Source: Bacteroidia bacterium | GTDB lineage: Bacteria; Bacteroidota; Bacteroidia; Bacteroidales; F082 | Length of the DNA: 64,000 nucleotides | Direction of reading: 5' to 3' | NCBI GenBank assembly: GCA_021287165.1 | Contig: JAJTAY010000023.1 | Coordinates: 62,001 to 126,000, forward strand | Shown here: in pieces, positions 33,630-42,862 of the stretch | How the letters are laid out: every line of letters starts with the position of its first letter | Numbering within the stretch: the stretch's first letter is position 1 | The notes under the pieces: generated by a model | The model's database searches: none | Told to the model about the DNA's origin: nothing | The model's input: the letters and a program-made list of their open reading frames with translations, nothing else | Position numbers and translations under genes: made by a program

Positions 33630-34994
33630 TCACCCAAAGAGCTTCCCGATTAGTTCGTTCACATCGCCGACGGTTACAACGCGGATGTTTTCGTGTTTTG
33701 ATGGGCCCCGCTGATTGAACCTGGAGATATAGATTTCTTCAAATCCCAGCCGCGCAGCTTCACTGATGCGGGCATCCACACGGTTCACGGCGCGCACCTC
33801 GCCCGACAGGCCCACCTCGGCGGCAAATGCTGTTTTCTCCGGCAGCGGAATGTCGTTGGCCGACGAAACAAGGGCTGCCACCACGGCCAGATCGATGGCC
33901 GGATCGTCAACCCTCAGCCCTCCGGCAATATTCAGAAAAACATCCTTGCTGCCCATGCGCAGGCCCGATCGTTTTTCGAGCACGGCAAGCAACATATTAA
34001 GCCGGCGAAGGTCGTATCCCGTAACCGATCGCTGGGGTGTGCCGTATGCAGCCTGACCGACCAGAGCCTGCGTTTCGACCATCATGGGCCTGAGGCCTTC
34101 GATCATAGCGGCTATTGAAGCTCCGCTCACCGGATTTTCACGTTGCGAAAGCAGCAGCTCGCTAGGGTTGGTCACCTCGCGCAAACCGTTGTGGAGCATT
34201 TCGAAGATGCCAAGCTCCGAGGCCGGCCCGAAACGGTTCTTTATCGCCCGCAGAATACGGAAGCCATAATGCCGGTCGCCCTCGAACTGTATAACAGTGT
34301 CCACCATATGTTCGAGGATTTTCGGCCCTGCAATCACCCCGTCCTTGGTGATGTGACCGATAAGCACCACTGGTATCTGGCTGCTTTTGGCCAGACGGTT
34401 GAGCTCGGCGGCACTTTCGCGTATCTGGGTGATGCTGCCTGCGGTGGCTTCGATTTGTTCCGATTGCAGGGTTTGTATAGAATCGACAACCACGAAGTCG
34501 GGCTGCACAGCAAGTACCTGCTGGGTGATGGCCGAGGTAGATACTTCGGTGTAAATCAGACAGTTTTCGTTGCGGATGCCAATGCGATCGGCGCGCATTC
34601 TAATCTGCTGGCGGCTTTCTTCGCCCGATACATAAAGGATTTTTTTGCCTTCGAGGTTAAGCGATACCTGCAGCATGAGGGTCGATTTGCCAATCCCCGG
34701 TTCGCCCCCGATGAGCACCAGTGATCCGGGTACCAAACCGCCGCCCAGCACGCGATTCAGCTCGGCCATTCCGGTGTCGAGGCGTTTCTCGTTGCTGCTT
34801 TCAATTTCCTGAACGGGTGTTGGCACTTCCATACGCTGGACCAATCCCAGTGGGGTGGTTTTACCACTTTTACCCGTTACTACGGTTTCTTCGGCAAAGG
34901 TGTTCCATTCCCCGCAGCCAGGACATTTGCCCAGCCATTTGGGCGATTCGTGACCGCAGTTGCGGCAGAAGAAAAGGGTTTTTGTCTTGGCCAC
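33630..34994 (-). CDS. radA: DNA repair protein RadA
   Basis: RecA-like branch-migration helicase for recombinational repair, 454 residues. An N-terminal C4 zinc finger (FFCRNCGHESPKWLGKCPGC) is followed by the ATPase core with Walker A IGGEPGIGKST and the RadA motif IKNRFGPASE. The Lon-like C-terminal domain is the VFLNIAGGLRVDDPAIDLAV segment. The start codon is GTG at 34994; no upstream ATG is available before the stop of the peptidase gene 5 bp earlier. Confidence 0.96.
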   Translation of the reverse strand: MAKTKTLFFCRNCGHESPKWLGKCPGCGEWNTFAEETVVTGKSGKTTPLGLVQRMEVPTPVQEIESSNEKRLDTGMAELNRVLGGGLVPGSLVLIGGEPGIGKSTLMLQVSLNLEGKKILYVSGEESRQQIRMRADRIGIRNENCLIYTEVSTSAITQQVLAVQPDFVVVDSIQTLQSEQIEATAGSITQIRESAAELNRLAKSSQIPVVLIGHITKDGVIAGPKILEHMVDTVIQFEGDRHYGFRILRAIKNRFGPASELGIFEMLHNGLREVTNPSELLLSQRENPVSGASIAAMIEGLRPMMVETQALVGQAAYGTPQRSVTGYDLRRLNMLLAVLEKRSGLRMGSKDVFLNIAGGLRVDDPAIDLAVVAALVSSANDIPLPEKTAFAAEVGLSGEVRAVNRVDARISEAARLGFEEIYISRFNQRGPSKHENIRVVTVGDVNELIGKLFG

Positions 34995-34999
34995 GGCGA

Positions 35000-37156
35000 T
35001 CAGCGGATGAGGGTCATTTCGTCCACTAAATGCCGGGCGCCGGCAAACTTATCTACGATGAAGAGCACATAGCGGATGTCGGCCGAGATGTTGCGGCTCA
35101 TGGCCGGATCGTACATCAGGTCGCTCATGGTGCCTTCCCAGCAGCGGTCGAAGTTTAGACCAACAAGTTGGCCGTCGGCGTTGAGCACAGGGCTGCCCGA
35201 GTTGCCGCCCGTGGTGTGGTTCGATGCCACGAAGGCCACGTGCATGCGTCCGCCCGATGAGGCGTAAGGGCCGAAATCGCCCCCCCGATGCAGTTCTTTG
35301 AGCTTAGGCTCTACTACATAGTCGTAAATATCCGGATTCTCCTTTTCGAGTATGCCCTCGAGGGTGGTGAAATAGTTATAAGTGATGGCGTCGGCCGGGT
35401 TGTAACCCTCCACCATGCCATAAGTTACGCGAAGGGTGCTGTTGGCATCGGGATAAAAACGCCGTTCGGTTTGCATCTCCATTAAACCGGTCATGAAAAG
35501 ACGCATCAGGCTGTCGTTGGCCTGCTGCAACGGACGCATGGCGGGGTCGATGCTGTTGTTGCTGAAGCTGCGCATGCTTGCAGCAGCCTGCCAGGCCGGG
35601 TCTTTCTCCAATTTCTTGATGGTTTTCGGACTGATGTTGTTCAGCCATTGTGTAAGCTGTTGCTGCGAAGCAAACATGCTTTTTCCAAACAATACCGAAA
35701 CATAAGCTTCTACATTTCCCTTGTGGCGGGCAGTGATTTGTTCAAGAAAAGCCGGCCTGAATCCAACGGGTTGATTTTTAGTGTAATAGGACAGTAATGC
35801 AGTGGCCACTTCACGATCGATTGGCTCGTAATAGTCTTTGAAAAATTCGTCCACAAAGCCGGCAAGACTTTTTTTGAGGCTCGAAACGCGCGCTGTGTCT
35901 GGCTTTGGTTTTTGAACCTCCTCAACCAGCGGTACGAACCGTGTGGCCAGTTGGAACAATTCAACACCCATGCCGGCTTCGCTAAGATAGTCGGATGCCA
36001 GGGTGAGGGGCTCCAGCTTGGCGTAATTGTCGTTGAATGCCGGCACGATACCTCCATAAAGGGCCTGACGTTCAGGCGTTGAAGCAGCCCATTGTGTAAA
36101 TTGTTTCTCAATCTCGAGTTTTCGTTCAATGCCGTTGAGCCTGCGGATGCCCTTGCTCTCGCCGATCATCTTTTTCCAGGCGTTGGCAACACGGGCGTCC
36201 TTGGCGGCATATTGAATGCGCACCAGCGGGTCGGTTTGGCTGTAGTGTTTGAAAATTTCAAGCCTGGTGCCTCGGAGCATTACGCGGGGAGGATTGGAAA
36301 CCTCTGTGATAAGTTTCACGGCAGCGGCAGGAAGGTATTGATTGGTGCGGCCCGGATAGCCGAAAACAAAGGTAAAATCGCCTTCCTCAACACCCTTGAG
36401 CGAGATGGGTAGCCATTTTTCGGGTTGATAGGGCACATTTTCTGGACTGTAATCGGCCGGTTCGCCTTTACTGCTCAAATACACCCTGAACAAGGAAAAG
36501 TCGCCCGTATGCCTGGGCCACATCCAGTTGTCGGTATCACCGCCGAATTTACCGATGTTCGAAGGGGGAGCACCCACCAGCCTGACATCTTTGTAAATCC
36601 TGTTGAACATCATAATGTACTGGTTGCCATAATAGAACGGTCTGATGCTAATGTCTAGACCTGTAGTCTTACGGGCTTCCTCGATCAGCTTGCGGCTGTT
36701 GTTACGGATCAGCTCGGCACGACGGGCTTCGGTCATATCGCGCGCAACGCCTGCAAGAACGGCTTCGGTCACGTCTTCCATTTTCACAAGCTGCGTAACG
36801 GTCAGGCCGGGGTTTGGCAGTTCTTCGGCATAATTTTTGGCCCAGAAACCATTGGTTAGGTAATCGTTTTCGAGGCTGCTGTGTTTTTGTATCTCGCCAT
36901 AGCCGCAGTGGTGGTTGGTAAGGATGAGGCCTTGCGACGAAATAAAACTGGCCGTGCAGCCACGGCCAAACTGTAAAATGGCATCCTTGAGGCTACCTTT
37001 GTTCACCGAGTAAATATCTTCGGCGCTGATGCGCATACCCATGGCTTTCATCTCAGCCTCGTTTTGGCTGAGCAGCATGGGTATCCACATGCCCTCGCCG
37101 GCCAAAAGGGTGTTGACCCTCAAAGAAATAAGAAGAAAAAAGATCAAACGCTTCAT
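35000..37156 (-). CDS. dpp11: S46 dipeptidyl-peptidase, DPP11-like
   Basis: Periplasmic serine exopeptidase of family S46, 718 residues with a signal peptide (about 1-19, cleavage near LLAGEGMWIP). The chymotrypsin-like triad is seen as His in ILTNHHCGY, Asp in FGGDTDNWMWPRHTGDF and Ser653 in GGNSGSPVL. Eighteen residues after the Ser is Arg671 (GLNFDRCWEGTMSD). In characterised S46 enzymes Arg at this place marks DPP11, which releases dipeptides with Asp or Glu in the second position, whereas Gly marks DPP7. It serves amino-acid nutrition in asaccharolytic Bacteroidota. Probably co-transcribed with radA. Confidence 0.88.
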   Translation of the reverse strand: MKRLIFFLLISLRVNTLLAGEGMWIPMLLSQNEAEMKAMGMRISAEDIYSVNKGSLKDAILQFGRGCTASFISSQGLILTNHHCGYGEIQKHSSLENDYLTNGFWAKNYAEELPNPGLTVTQLVKMEDVTEAVLAGVARDMTEARRAELIRNNSRKLIEEARKTTGLDISIRPFYYGNQYIMMFNRIYKDVRLVGAPPSNIGKFGGDTDNWMWPRHTGDFSLFRVYLSSKGEPADYSPENVPYQPEKWLPISLKGVEEGDFTFVFGYPGRTNQYLPAAAVKLITEVSNPPRVMLRGTRLEIFKHYSQTDPLVRIQYAAKDARVANAWKKMIGESKGIRRLNGIERKLEIEKQFTQWAASTPERQALYGGIVPAFNDNYAKLEPLTLASDYLSEAGMGVELFQLATRFVPLVEEVQKPKPDTARVSSLKKSLAGFVDEFFKDYYEPIDREVATALLSYYTKNQPVGFRPAFLEQITARHKGNVEAYVSVLFGKSMFASQQQLTQWLNNISPKTIKKLEKDPAWQAAASMRSFSNNSIDPAMRPLQQANDSLMRLFMTGLMEMQTERRFYPDANSTLRVTYGMVEGYNPADAITYNYFTTLEGILEKENPDIYDYVVEPKLKELHRGGDFGPYASSGGRMHVAFVASNHTTGGNSGSPVLNADGQLVGLNFDRCWEGTMSDLMYDPAMSRNISADIRYVLFIVDKFAGARHLVDEMTLIR

Positions 37157-37190
37157 AATATATCATGCTTTGTGGTAAAAATAGCGAAAA

Positions 37191-37256
37191 GAGGGATTGG
37201 GGGTTGTTATTGTTGTCCTCGATGTGATAGTTGTCATTGTTCGGTGTTTGTTGTTA
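37191..37256 (+). repeat. G-run followed by GTT-rich intergenic repeat
   Basis: A G-rich start (GGGATTGGGGG) runs into GTTGTTATTGTTGTC (37203-37217) and GTTGTCATTGTT (37230-37241). The 15-mer recurs exactly at 63917-63931 and the 12-mer at 40785-40796, each after a G run and each between genes. Noncoding in all frames that I can support. Confidence 0.6.
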
Positions 37257-37332
37257 CCCTCCCAAAATCACCTCTGCATCAGTAGACTAATCGAAATTTC
37301 CCTAACCAAAAATCCGCAACCAGACCCGGCAA

Positions 37333-40300
37333 CTATTCCATTTCCCTGAGTGCCTCCAGAGCCTGTTGCACGCTCGCCACCGGACTGATGTAGAGCATTA
37401 ATTTGTCGCCGGTTTGTTTCATGCGGCATTTTCGGGGGTTCGACTGCACGTATTGGATGAGTTCTCCAAAGCGTTCGCTTTGATAAAACGGTGATTCTGG
37501 ATTGCTTACAAAGTGGGCAATGAGTGTTTTGTTGCGCAGCACCAGTTTTTCGAACCCAAGGTTTCGGGCCAGCCAGCGCATGCGGATGGTGTTGATGAGT
37601 TCGGTAGTTTGCGGAGGAATCGGTCCAAAACGGTCGATGAGTTGCTCAGTGAAGCTTGCCAGCTGCTCTTCGGTAGTGGCATTGTCGAGCTGGTTGTAGA
37701 GGGCAATGCGTTCGGAGGAAGAATCGACATAATAGGGTGGGATAAGGAGCTCAAGATCCGACTCGATGACGCACTCGCGCACGAAAGGCTTGTTTTCATC
37801 GGGTTTGCGGAATACCTCGGCAAATTCTTCCTCTTTGAGCTCTTCGATGGCTTCGTCGAGGATCTTGTGAAACATTTCGAAGCCAATGTCGCTGATAAAA
37901 CCACTTTGTTCTGCTCCCAGCAGATTACCTGCTCCGCGAATGTCGAGGTCGCGCAGGGCTATGTTGAAGCCACTCCCCAGTTCCGAAAACTCCTCCAATG
38001 CCTTGAGGCGTTTGCGGGCTTCGTTGGTAAGGGTCGAAATGGGTGGCGTAAGCAGATAGCAGAATGCTTTTTTATTCGAGCGGCCCACGCGCCCTCGCAG
38101 CTGGTGAAGGTCGCTCAGCCCAAAGTGGTGGGCATCGTTGATGATGATGGTGTTGGCATTGGGGATGTCGAGGCCCGACTCGATGATGGTGGTAGAAAGC
38201 AGCACGTCGTATTCGCCCTCGATGAAGCCCAGCATCACTTCCTCCAGTTTATGCCCTTCCATCTGTCCGTGGCCTACGCCAATGCGTACACCAGGCACAA
38301 AACGCCTGAGCATCTCGTACACATCGAGGATGTTTTGAACGCGGTTGTGCACAAAAAACACCTGTCCGCCACGCGCCACTTCAAACTTGATGGCTTCGCG
38401 AATCACATCTTCCGAGAAAGGCCTGATTTCAGTTTGCACCGGATAACGGTTAGGCGGGGGAGTGTTGATGATACTCAGGTCGCGCGCACCCATCATCGAA
38501 AACTGCAAGGTGCGCGGGATAGGTGTGGCTGTGAGTGTGAGGGTGTCCACATTGGCTCTCAGCTCCTTAAGACGCTCTTTAGCTGCAACTCCAAATTTTT
38601 GCTCCTCATCTACGATGATGAGCCCAAGGTCTTTGAACTCCACATCTTTACTGATCAGACGGTGGGTGCCGATGAGGATATCCACCTGGCCTTCCTTCAC
38701 TTCCTCGAGGATGCGTTTCTGGTCGGCTGCCGAGCGGAAACGGTTTAGGTACTCCACTTTTACGGGGAATTCCTTAAGCCTGCTGCCGAAAGTCTTGAAA
38801 TGCTGCATTGCCAGGATGGTAGTGGGAACCAAAACTGCTGTTTGTTTACCATCAGTTGCGGCTTTGAACGCAGCGCGTATAGCCACCTCCGTCTTGCCGA
38901 AGCCCACATCGCCGCAGATAAGCCTATCCATTGGAGTAGACTGTTCCATATCAGCTTTTACGTCCTGAGTGGCTTTGAGCTGGTCGGGTGTGTCCTCATA
39001 AATGAACGAGGCTTCGAGTTCAGTTTGCAGATAGGTGTCGGGCAAAAAGGCAAAGCCTTTGCTGGCCTTGCGTTTGGCATAAAGCCGGATAAGGTCGCGG
39101 GCAATATCCTTTACTTTTCCTTTGGTCTTGTTTTTCAGCTTATTCCAGGCGTTGCTGCCCAACTTGTTCAAGGCAGGCTCTGCCCCATCGCGGCCTGTGT
39201 ATTTGGCGATGCGGTGCAAGGAGTGGATGCTGACGTAAAGGATGTCGTCGTTCTTGTAGATCAGACGGATGGCTTCCTGCTGACGGCCATTGTTGTCGAT
39301 AATTTCGAGCCCATCGAAACGACCGATGCCGTGATCGATATGCGTTACGTAGTCGCCCGGCTTGAGGGCGTATAGGTCTTTAATGGTGAGCGATTCTGTG
39401 GCCGTATAACCTTCTCGCAACTGAAACTTGTGATATCGCTCAAAGATCTGATGGTCGGTGAAGATGCTCAGGCCTGCGCGATGGTCGGTAAATCCTGCAT
39501 GAAGGCTGTGAAATACAGGCGTAAACCCGGCTCTCTGGCTTTCATGAAGGCCGGCCTGCAGGTCGCGCACAATTGTTTCAATGCGTTCGATCTGCTTGGG
39601 CTGGTCGGAGCACAGGTAATTTGGCAGGTTATTTTCGCGATTTTCACGCCAATGCGTAATGAGCAGCTCGAAATTTTTGTTGAATGATGGCTGAGGCGTT
39701 ATTTCGAAGGTTTTTTCAAGCTCGCAGAGGTATTTCTGTGTTTTTCCGATAATCACAAGCGGGTGGCGATCAATAGCTTTCCCGATTTCGACCCCGCCGG
39801 CAAAAAGCATCTGCGGCTGCTGACGCTGCTGTTGGTCCTCCATACGGCCGAAAATTTCAGCAGCTTTTTCGTACTCGCCGGTGATACGTTCTTCCAACAG
39901 GTCAGCCTCATGCAGCCAGATAACCACGCCCTGAGGCAGGTAGTTGATGAAATTCTCGCGATCGGTTTCACTGCTCCTGTCCTGAACATTTGGCAGAATA
40001 TTGAGCTGACTTAGCTTTTGCACCGAGCGCTGCGTGGCCGGGTCGAAACTGCGGATGCTTTCCACTTCGTCGCCAAAAAATTCAATGCGATAAGGCAGAT
40101 CGTTGGCATAGGAAAACACGTCAACGATTCCACCCCTGATGGTAAACTGTCCAGGTTCAACCACAAACTCCACCCGCTCGAAGTTGTAGGTGCTCAGCAC
40201 ATCGGCCACAAAATCGAGCGAAACCTTTTCACCGGTTTTCAGGCTGAGGGTATTGGTTTTGAGAAATTTGCGTGTTACAACCCGTTCGGCCAAAGCTTCG

Positions 40301-40701
40301 GGATAGGTAACAACCAGGGTTTTTCGGCTGCTGCTGCTCATGCGGCCCAAAACCTCAGCACGCGAAAGGATATAGGTGTTGTCGGCTTTCTCGGGCTGAT
40401 AGGGGCGTTTGTAGGATGTGGGGTAAAACAGCACCAGCTTTCGGCTGTAGTCTTTGTCGCGGTCGGCAAACAGGTTCTCCAGGTCGTTGTAGAAATATGC
40501 CGCCGATTCCTTGTCCTGACAAACCACCAGATGTTGTCCGCCGGTCAGATCGGATAGCGCTGCCATATGCAAGGCAGCTGAAGATCCGAAAAGTCCCTCA
40601 AACCGTGTTGATTTATGCAATGGAAGTTCAGCCGCAAGCTGCTTTATATCAGGCAATTCGCGGTATAGTTGTAGCAAGGGCGAGTGTTGCTGCACAGTCA
40701 T
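37333..40701 (-). CDS. mfd: transcription-repair coupling factor Mfd
   Basis: ATP-dependent DNA translocase that removes RNA polymerase stalled at lesions and recruits UvrA. 1122 residues from ATG 40701. Domains in order: UvrB-like N-terminal module, RNA-polymerase-interacting (CarD-like) domain around LKPGDYVTHIDHGIGRFDGLE, RecG-like helicase with Walker A CGDVGFGKTEVAIRAAF, DEEQ box VDEEQKFG and TLTATPIPRTL, then the C-terminal TRCF domain. A longer frame starts at 40725, but a -7 element at 40712-40719 falls within it, so MTVQQHSPL is the likely N terminus. Confidence 0.96.
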   Translation of the reverse strand: MTVQQHSPLLQLYRELPDIKQLAAELPLHKSTRFEGLFGSSAALHMAALSDLTGGQHLVVCQDKESAAYFYNDLENLFADRDKDYSRKLVLFYPTSYKRPYQPEKADNTYILSRAEVLGRMSSSSRKTLVVTYPEALAERVVTRKFLKTNTLSLKTGEKVSLDFVADVLSTYNFERVEFVVEPGQFTIRGGIVDVFSYANDLPYRIEFFGDEVESIRSFDPATQRSVQKLSQLNILPNVQDRSSETDRENFINYLPQGVVIWLHEADLLEERITGEYEKAAEIFGRMEDQQQRQQPQMLFAGGVEIGKAIDRHPLVIIGKTQKYLCELEKTFEITPQPSFNKNFELLITHWRENRENNLPNYLCSDQPKQIERIETIVRDLQAGLHESQRAGFTPVFHSLHAGFTDHRAGLSIFTDHQIFERYHKFQLREGYTATESLTIKDLYALKPGDYVTHIDHGIGRFDGLEIIDNNGRQQEAIRLIYKNDDILYVSIHSLHRIAKYTGRDGAEPALNKLGSNAWNKLKNKTKGKVKDIARDLIRLYAKRKASKGFAFLPDTYLQTELEASFIYEDTPDQLKATQDVKADMEQSTPMDRLICGDVGFGKTEVAIRAAFKAATDGKQTAVLVPTTILAMQHFKTFGSRLKEFPVKVEYLNRFRSAADQKRILEEVKEGQVDILIGTHRLISKDVEFKDLGLIIVDEEQKFGVAAKERLKELRANVDTLTLTATPIPRTLQFSMMGARDLSIINTPPPNRYPVQTEIRPFSEDVIREAIKFEVARGGQVFFVHNRVQNILDVYEMLRRFVPGVRIGVGHGQMEGHKLEEVMLGFIEGEYDVLLSTTIIESGLDIPNANTIIINDAHHFGLSDLHQLRGRVGRSNKKAFCYLLTPPISTLTNEARKRLKALEEFSELGSGFNIALRDLDIRGAGNLLGAEQSGFISDIGFEMFHKILDEAIEELKEEEFAEVFRKPDENKPFVRECVIESDLELLIPPYYVDSSSERIALYNQLDNATTEEQLASFTEQLIDRFGPIPPQTTELINTIRMRWLARNLGFEKLVLRNKTLIAHFVSNPESPFYQSERFGELIQYVQSNPRKCRMKQTGDKLMLYISPVASVQQALEALREME

Positions 40702-40711
40702 AAAAGGCTTG

Positions 40712-40719
40712 CAAAGATA
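40712..40719 (-). promoter_or_regulatory. -7 element of mfd
   Basis: Minus-strand TATCTTTG, 10 bp before the ATG at 40701. It decides the start codon and predicts a leader of only a few bases. Confidence 0.5.
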
Positions 40720-40740
40720 AAACATGGCGTTGTCAGTGAG

Positions 40741-40820
40741 GTAAGGGGGTGTGTTTTGTTGTGATTGTTGTCATGGTTAATGTTGTTGTCATTGTTATCA
40801 TTGTTTGGTGTTCATCGTTC
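40741..40820 (+). repeat. G-run followed by GTT-rich intergenic repeat
   Basis: Same layout as at 37191-37256: GGGGGT, then GTT/GTC/ATT triplets including GTTGTCATTGTT (40785-40796) and a near copy GTTGTCATGGTT (40767-40778), ending in TTGGTGTTCATCGTT. The two copies flank mfd in the same orientation. Confidence 0.6.
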
Positions 40821-40864
40821 GCCATCCACTGCTCGATGTTCACTACCCAAAACACAGTTCACCC

Positions 40865-40891
40865 CGAATTTTGAATTTTGAATCTTGAATT
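40865..40891 (+). repeat. short tandem repeat of GAATTTT-like units
   Basis: Three and a half units of GAATTTT/GAATCTT in the mfd-trhO gap. Low complexity; no function evident. Confidence 0.45.
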
Positions 40892-40969
40892 CACTGCCCC
40901 GTCCCGGCTCCCGTCGCTTGTCTCTCGTCCTCTGAAAAAAATGCTTTCTTTGCAAAAAAATTATTTAGA

Positions 40970-41941
40970 ATGATTCTATACAATAGGATAAACCGTAAAG
41001 AGCTGCGAATCAGGCTGAAAAAGGAGACTTTTAAACGCATCACTCTTTCGTTTTACCGCTTTGTGGAGGTGGACGATCCCCAGTCGTTTCGGGATGAGTT
41101 GTATCTGCGATTGAGCCAGATGCAGGTGTTTGGGCGCATTTATGTGGCTGGTGAAGGCATCAATGCTCAGGTGAGTGTTCCTCAACACAGCTTTGAGGCA
41201 TTCGAAAAATACGTGCGTGAACACAGGTTCATTGGAGATGTGCTGCTCAACCGGGCCATCGAAGACAATGGCCAGTCGTTCTTCATGCTCAAGGTGATGG
41301 TCAAGCACAAAATCCTGTCCGATGGCCTCGACAACAGCACTTTTGATATTTACAACGTAGGCGAACATCTTGATGCAGAGGAATATAATCGCAGGCTAAA
41401 CAAACCGGGAACCGTAGTCGTCGATTTACGAAACCATTACGAACACGAGGTTGGCCATTTTGAGGATGCCATTTTGCCGGTGGTCGAAACCTATAAAGAA
41501 TCTGTTCCGATCATTATAAGAATGCTTGAGGATCAAAAACCCGAAAACATTATGCTTTACTGCACGGGAGGCATTCGCTGCGAAAAGTTTTCGGCCTACC
41601 TCAGGCACCGAGGTTTCAAAAACGTGTTTCAGCTCAAAGGCGGCGTCATAAACTACGCCCGTCAGGTGAAGGAAAAGGGCCTTGAAAGTCGGTTCATCGG
41701 CAAAAATTTTGTCTTCGACGAGCGTCTGGGCGAACGCATTACCCCGCACATCATAGCCAAATGCCACCAATGCGGCCAACCTGCCGATACCCACGTCAAC
41801 TGTGCGTGGGATCCCTGTCACAAACTTTTCATCCAGTGCGATTGCTGCCGCGAAAAACACCAGGGCTGCTGCTGCGACGCTTGCCGCGAGAGCCTTAAGT
41901 CGTTCACATCGAATAAATCATTGGTTACCAGTGAAGTTTAA
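40970..41941 (+). CDS. trhO: tRNA uridine-34 hydroxylase TrhO (rhodanese domain)
   Basis: Oxygen-dependent enzyme that hydroxylates U34 of tRNA to 5-hydroxyuridine. 323 residues, normal for the YceA/TrhO family. An N-terminal acylphosphatase-like domain (VAGEGINAQVSVP) precedes a rhodanese domain with active-site Cys in MLYCTGGIRCEKFSAYLR. The C-terminal Cys-rich zinc-like module comprises KCHQCGQ and QCDCCREKHQGCCCDAC. A 13-bp palindrome TAGAAT-G-ATTCTA (40966-40978) covers the start codon. Confidence 0.94.
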   Translation: MILYNRINRKELRIRLKKETFKRITLSFYRFVEVDDPQSFRDELYLRLSQMQVFGRIYVAGEGINAQVSVPQHSFEAFEKYVREHRFIGDVLLNRAIEDNGQSFFMLKVMVKHKILSDGLDNSTFDIYNVGEHLDAEEYNRRLNKPGTVVVDLRNHYEHEVGHFEDAILPVVETYKESVPIIIRMLEDQKPENIMLYCTGGIRCEKFSAYLRHRGFKNVFQLKGGVINYARQVKEKGLESRFIGKNFVFDERLGERITPHIIAKCHQCGQPADTHVNCAWDPCHKLFIQCDCCREKHQGCCCDACRESLKSFTSNKSLVTSEV

Positions 41942-41973
41942 GGATTGGTGTATCGTCGGTTTTTGTTAGTCCA

Positions 41974-42756
41974 TCAACCAAACTTCTCATCAAAGGCTCC
42001 GATTATGGCAAGAAACTCCTCCGGCAGCCTCCCCTTCACGAACAATTCGATTTCACTCGGCATTTTTTTGTAAAATGCCCCCGCAATGCCTCCGGCGATG
42101 CAGGCAATGGTATCGCTGTCGCCTCCCAGCGAAATGGCAAGCCGCAATGCATGCTGGTAGTCAGCGCTTTCCAGAAAGGCCACAATTGAATGAGGCACCG
42201 AGCCCTGGCAGGTTTCGTCAAACCGGTAGTACGGTCGGATTTGTTCGATGCTGAATGACAAATCGTAGCCAAAATGCGCAGTGATGTGTTCGCGGATTTC
42301 ATTTTTTGAGCTGCCATGTCGCGCTAAAAATAATGCTGCTGCTGTGGCCTGAGCCCCTTTGATGCCCTCAGGGTGGTTGTGCGTTACCTCCGCCGAACGC
42401 CCCGCGATCTCCATTGCCTCGCCGAGGCTACTTGCGGCAAAGCCTGCAGCACTTACCCGCATGGCCGAACCATTACCATAGCTGTTGTAAGCTTGCTTGT
42501 CCGTTTGGTCGAGCCAGATGGCAAACCGCCCACCATAACCGCGATCGGGGTAGTTGTTGCCATACTCCCAAATGGTGTTTGCAAAATCCTTGTTGTGCAA
42601 AATGGCATCGGCCACTGCAACGGTCAGCACCGTGTCGTCGGTAAAGGTGTTCCGCGGATTAAACAAATCCACATCCAGCGAACGGTGGTTGTTGAATTCA
42701 TAGGCCGAGCCGACTACATCGCCGGCAATGGCATAAAGGATGGTGTGTTTTGTCAT
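41974..42756 (-). CDS. ADP-ribosylglycohydrolase family protein
   Basis: DraG-like hydrolase of 260 residues that would remove ADP-ribose from a protein, nucleic acid or small molecule. The two metal-binding blocks are present: GDVVGSAYEF with FTDDTVLTVAVADAIL near the N terminus, and SLGGDSDTIACIAGGIAGAFY near the C terminus. These Asp and Thr residues bind the di-magnesium centre. Target unknown; no ADP-ribosyltransferase gene is seen nearby. Confidence 0.9.
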   Translation of the reverse strand: MTKHTILYAIAGDVVGSAYEFNNHRSLDVDLFNPRNTFTDDTVLTVAVADAILHNKDFANTIWEYGNNYPDRGYGGRFAIWLDQTDKQAYNSYGNGSAMRVSAAGFAASSLGEAMEIAGRSAEVTHNHPEGIKGAQATAAALFLARHGSSKNEIREHITAHFGYDLSFSIEQIRPYYRFDETCQGSVPHSIVAFLESADYQHALRLAISLGGDSDTIACIAGGIAGAFYKKMPSEIELFVKGRLPEEFLAIIGAFDEKFG

Positions 42757-42862
42757 TCAGAATCCGGTTTAAGGCATTTGGGGATGGAAATGTCTTTCTA
42801 ATGTACGGGAAAACCATAGGTTTTTTGACTCAATCCTTGAGGTTTTTTTTGAGTCTTCACCC

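Noticed and set aside
37513..38748. Long open frame (411 codons) antisense to mfd
   Set aside because: Exactly opposite well-conserved Mfd helicase domains; no family resemblance, no promoter or start context. Similar antisense frames at 2424-3422, 25850-26926, 54144-55400 and 59678-60988 lie opposite hydB, sufB, the BNR protein and the HMG-CoA reductase gene.
42800..42862. Hairpin GACTCAA/TTGAGTC as a terminator for the 783-residue gene
   Set aside because: In the minus direction the stem is not followed by a T run; the long T tract lies inside the loop.
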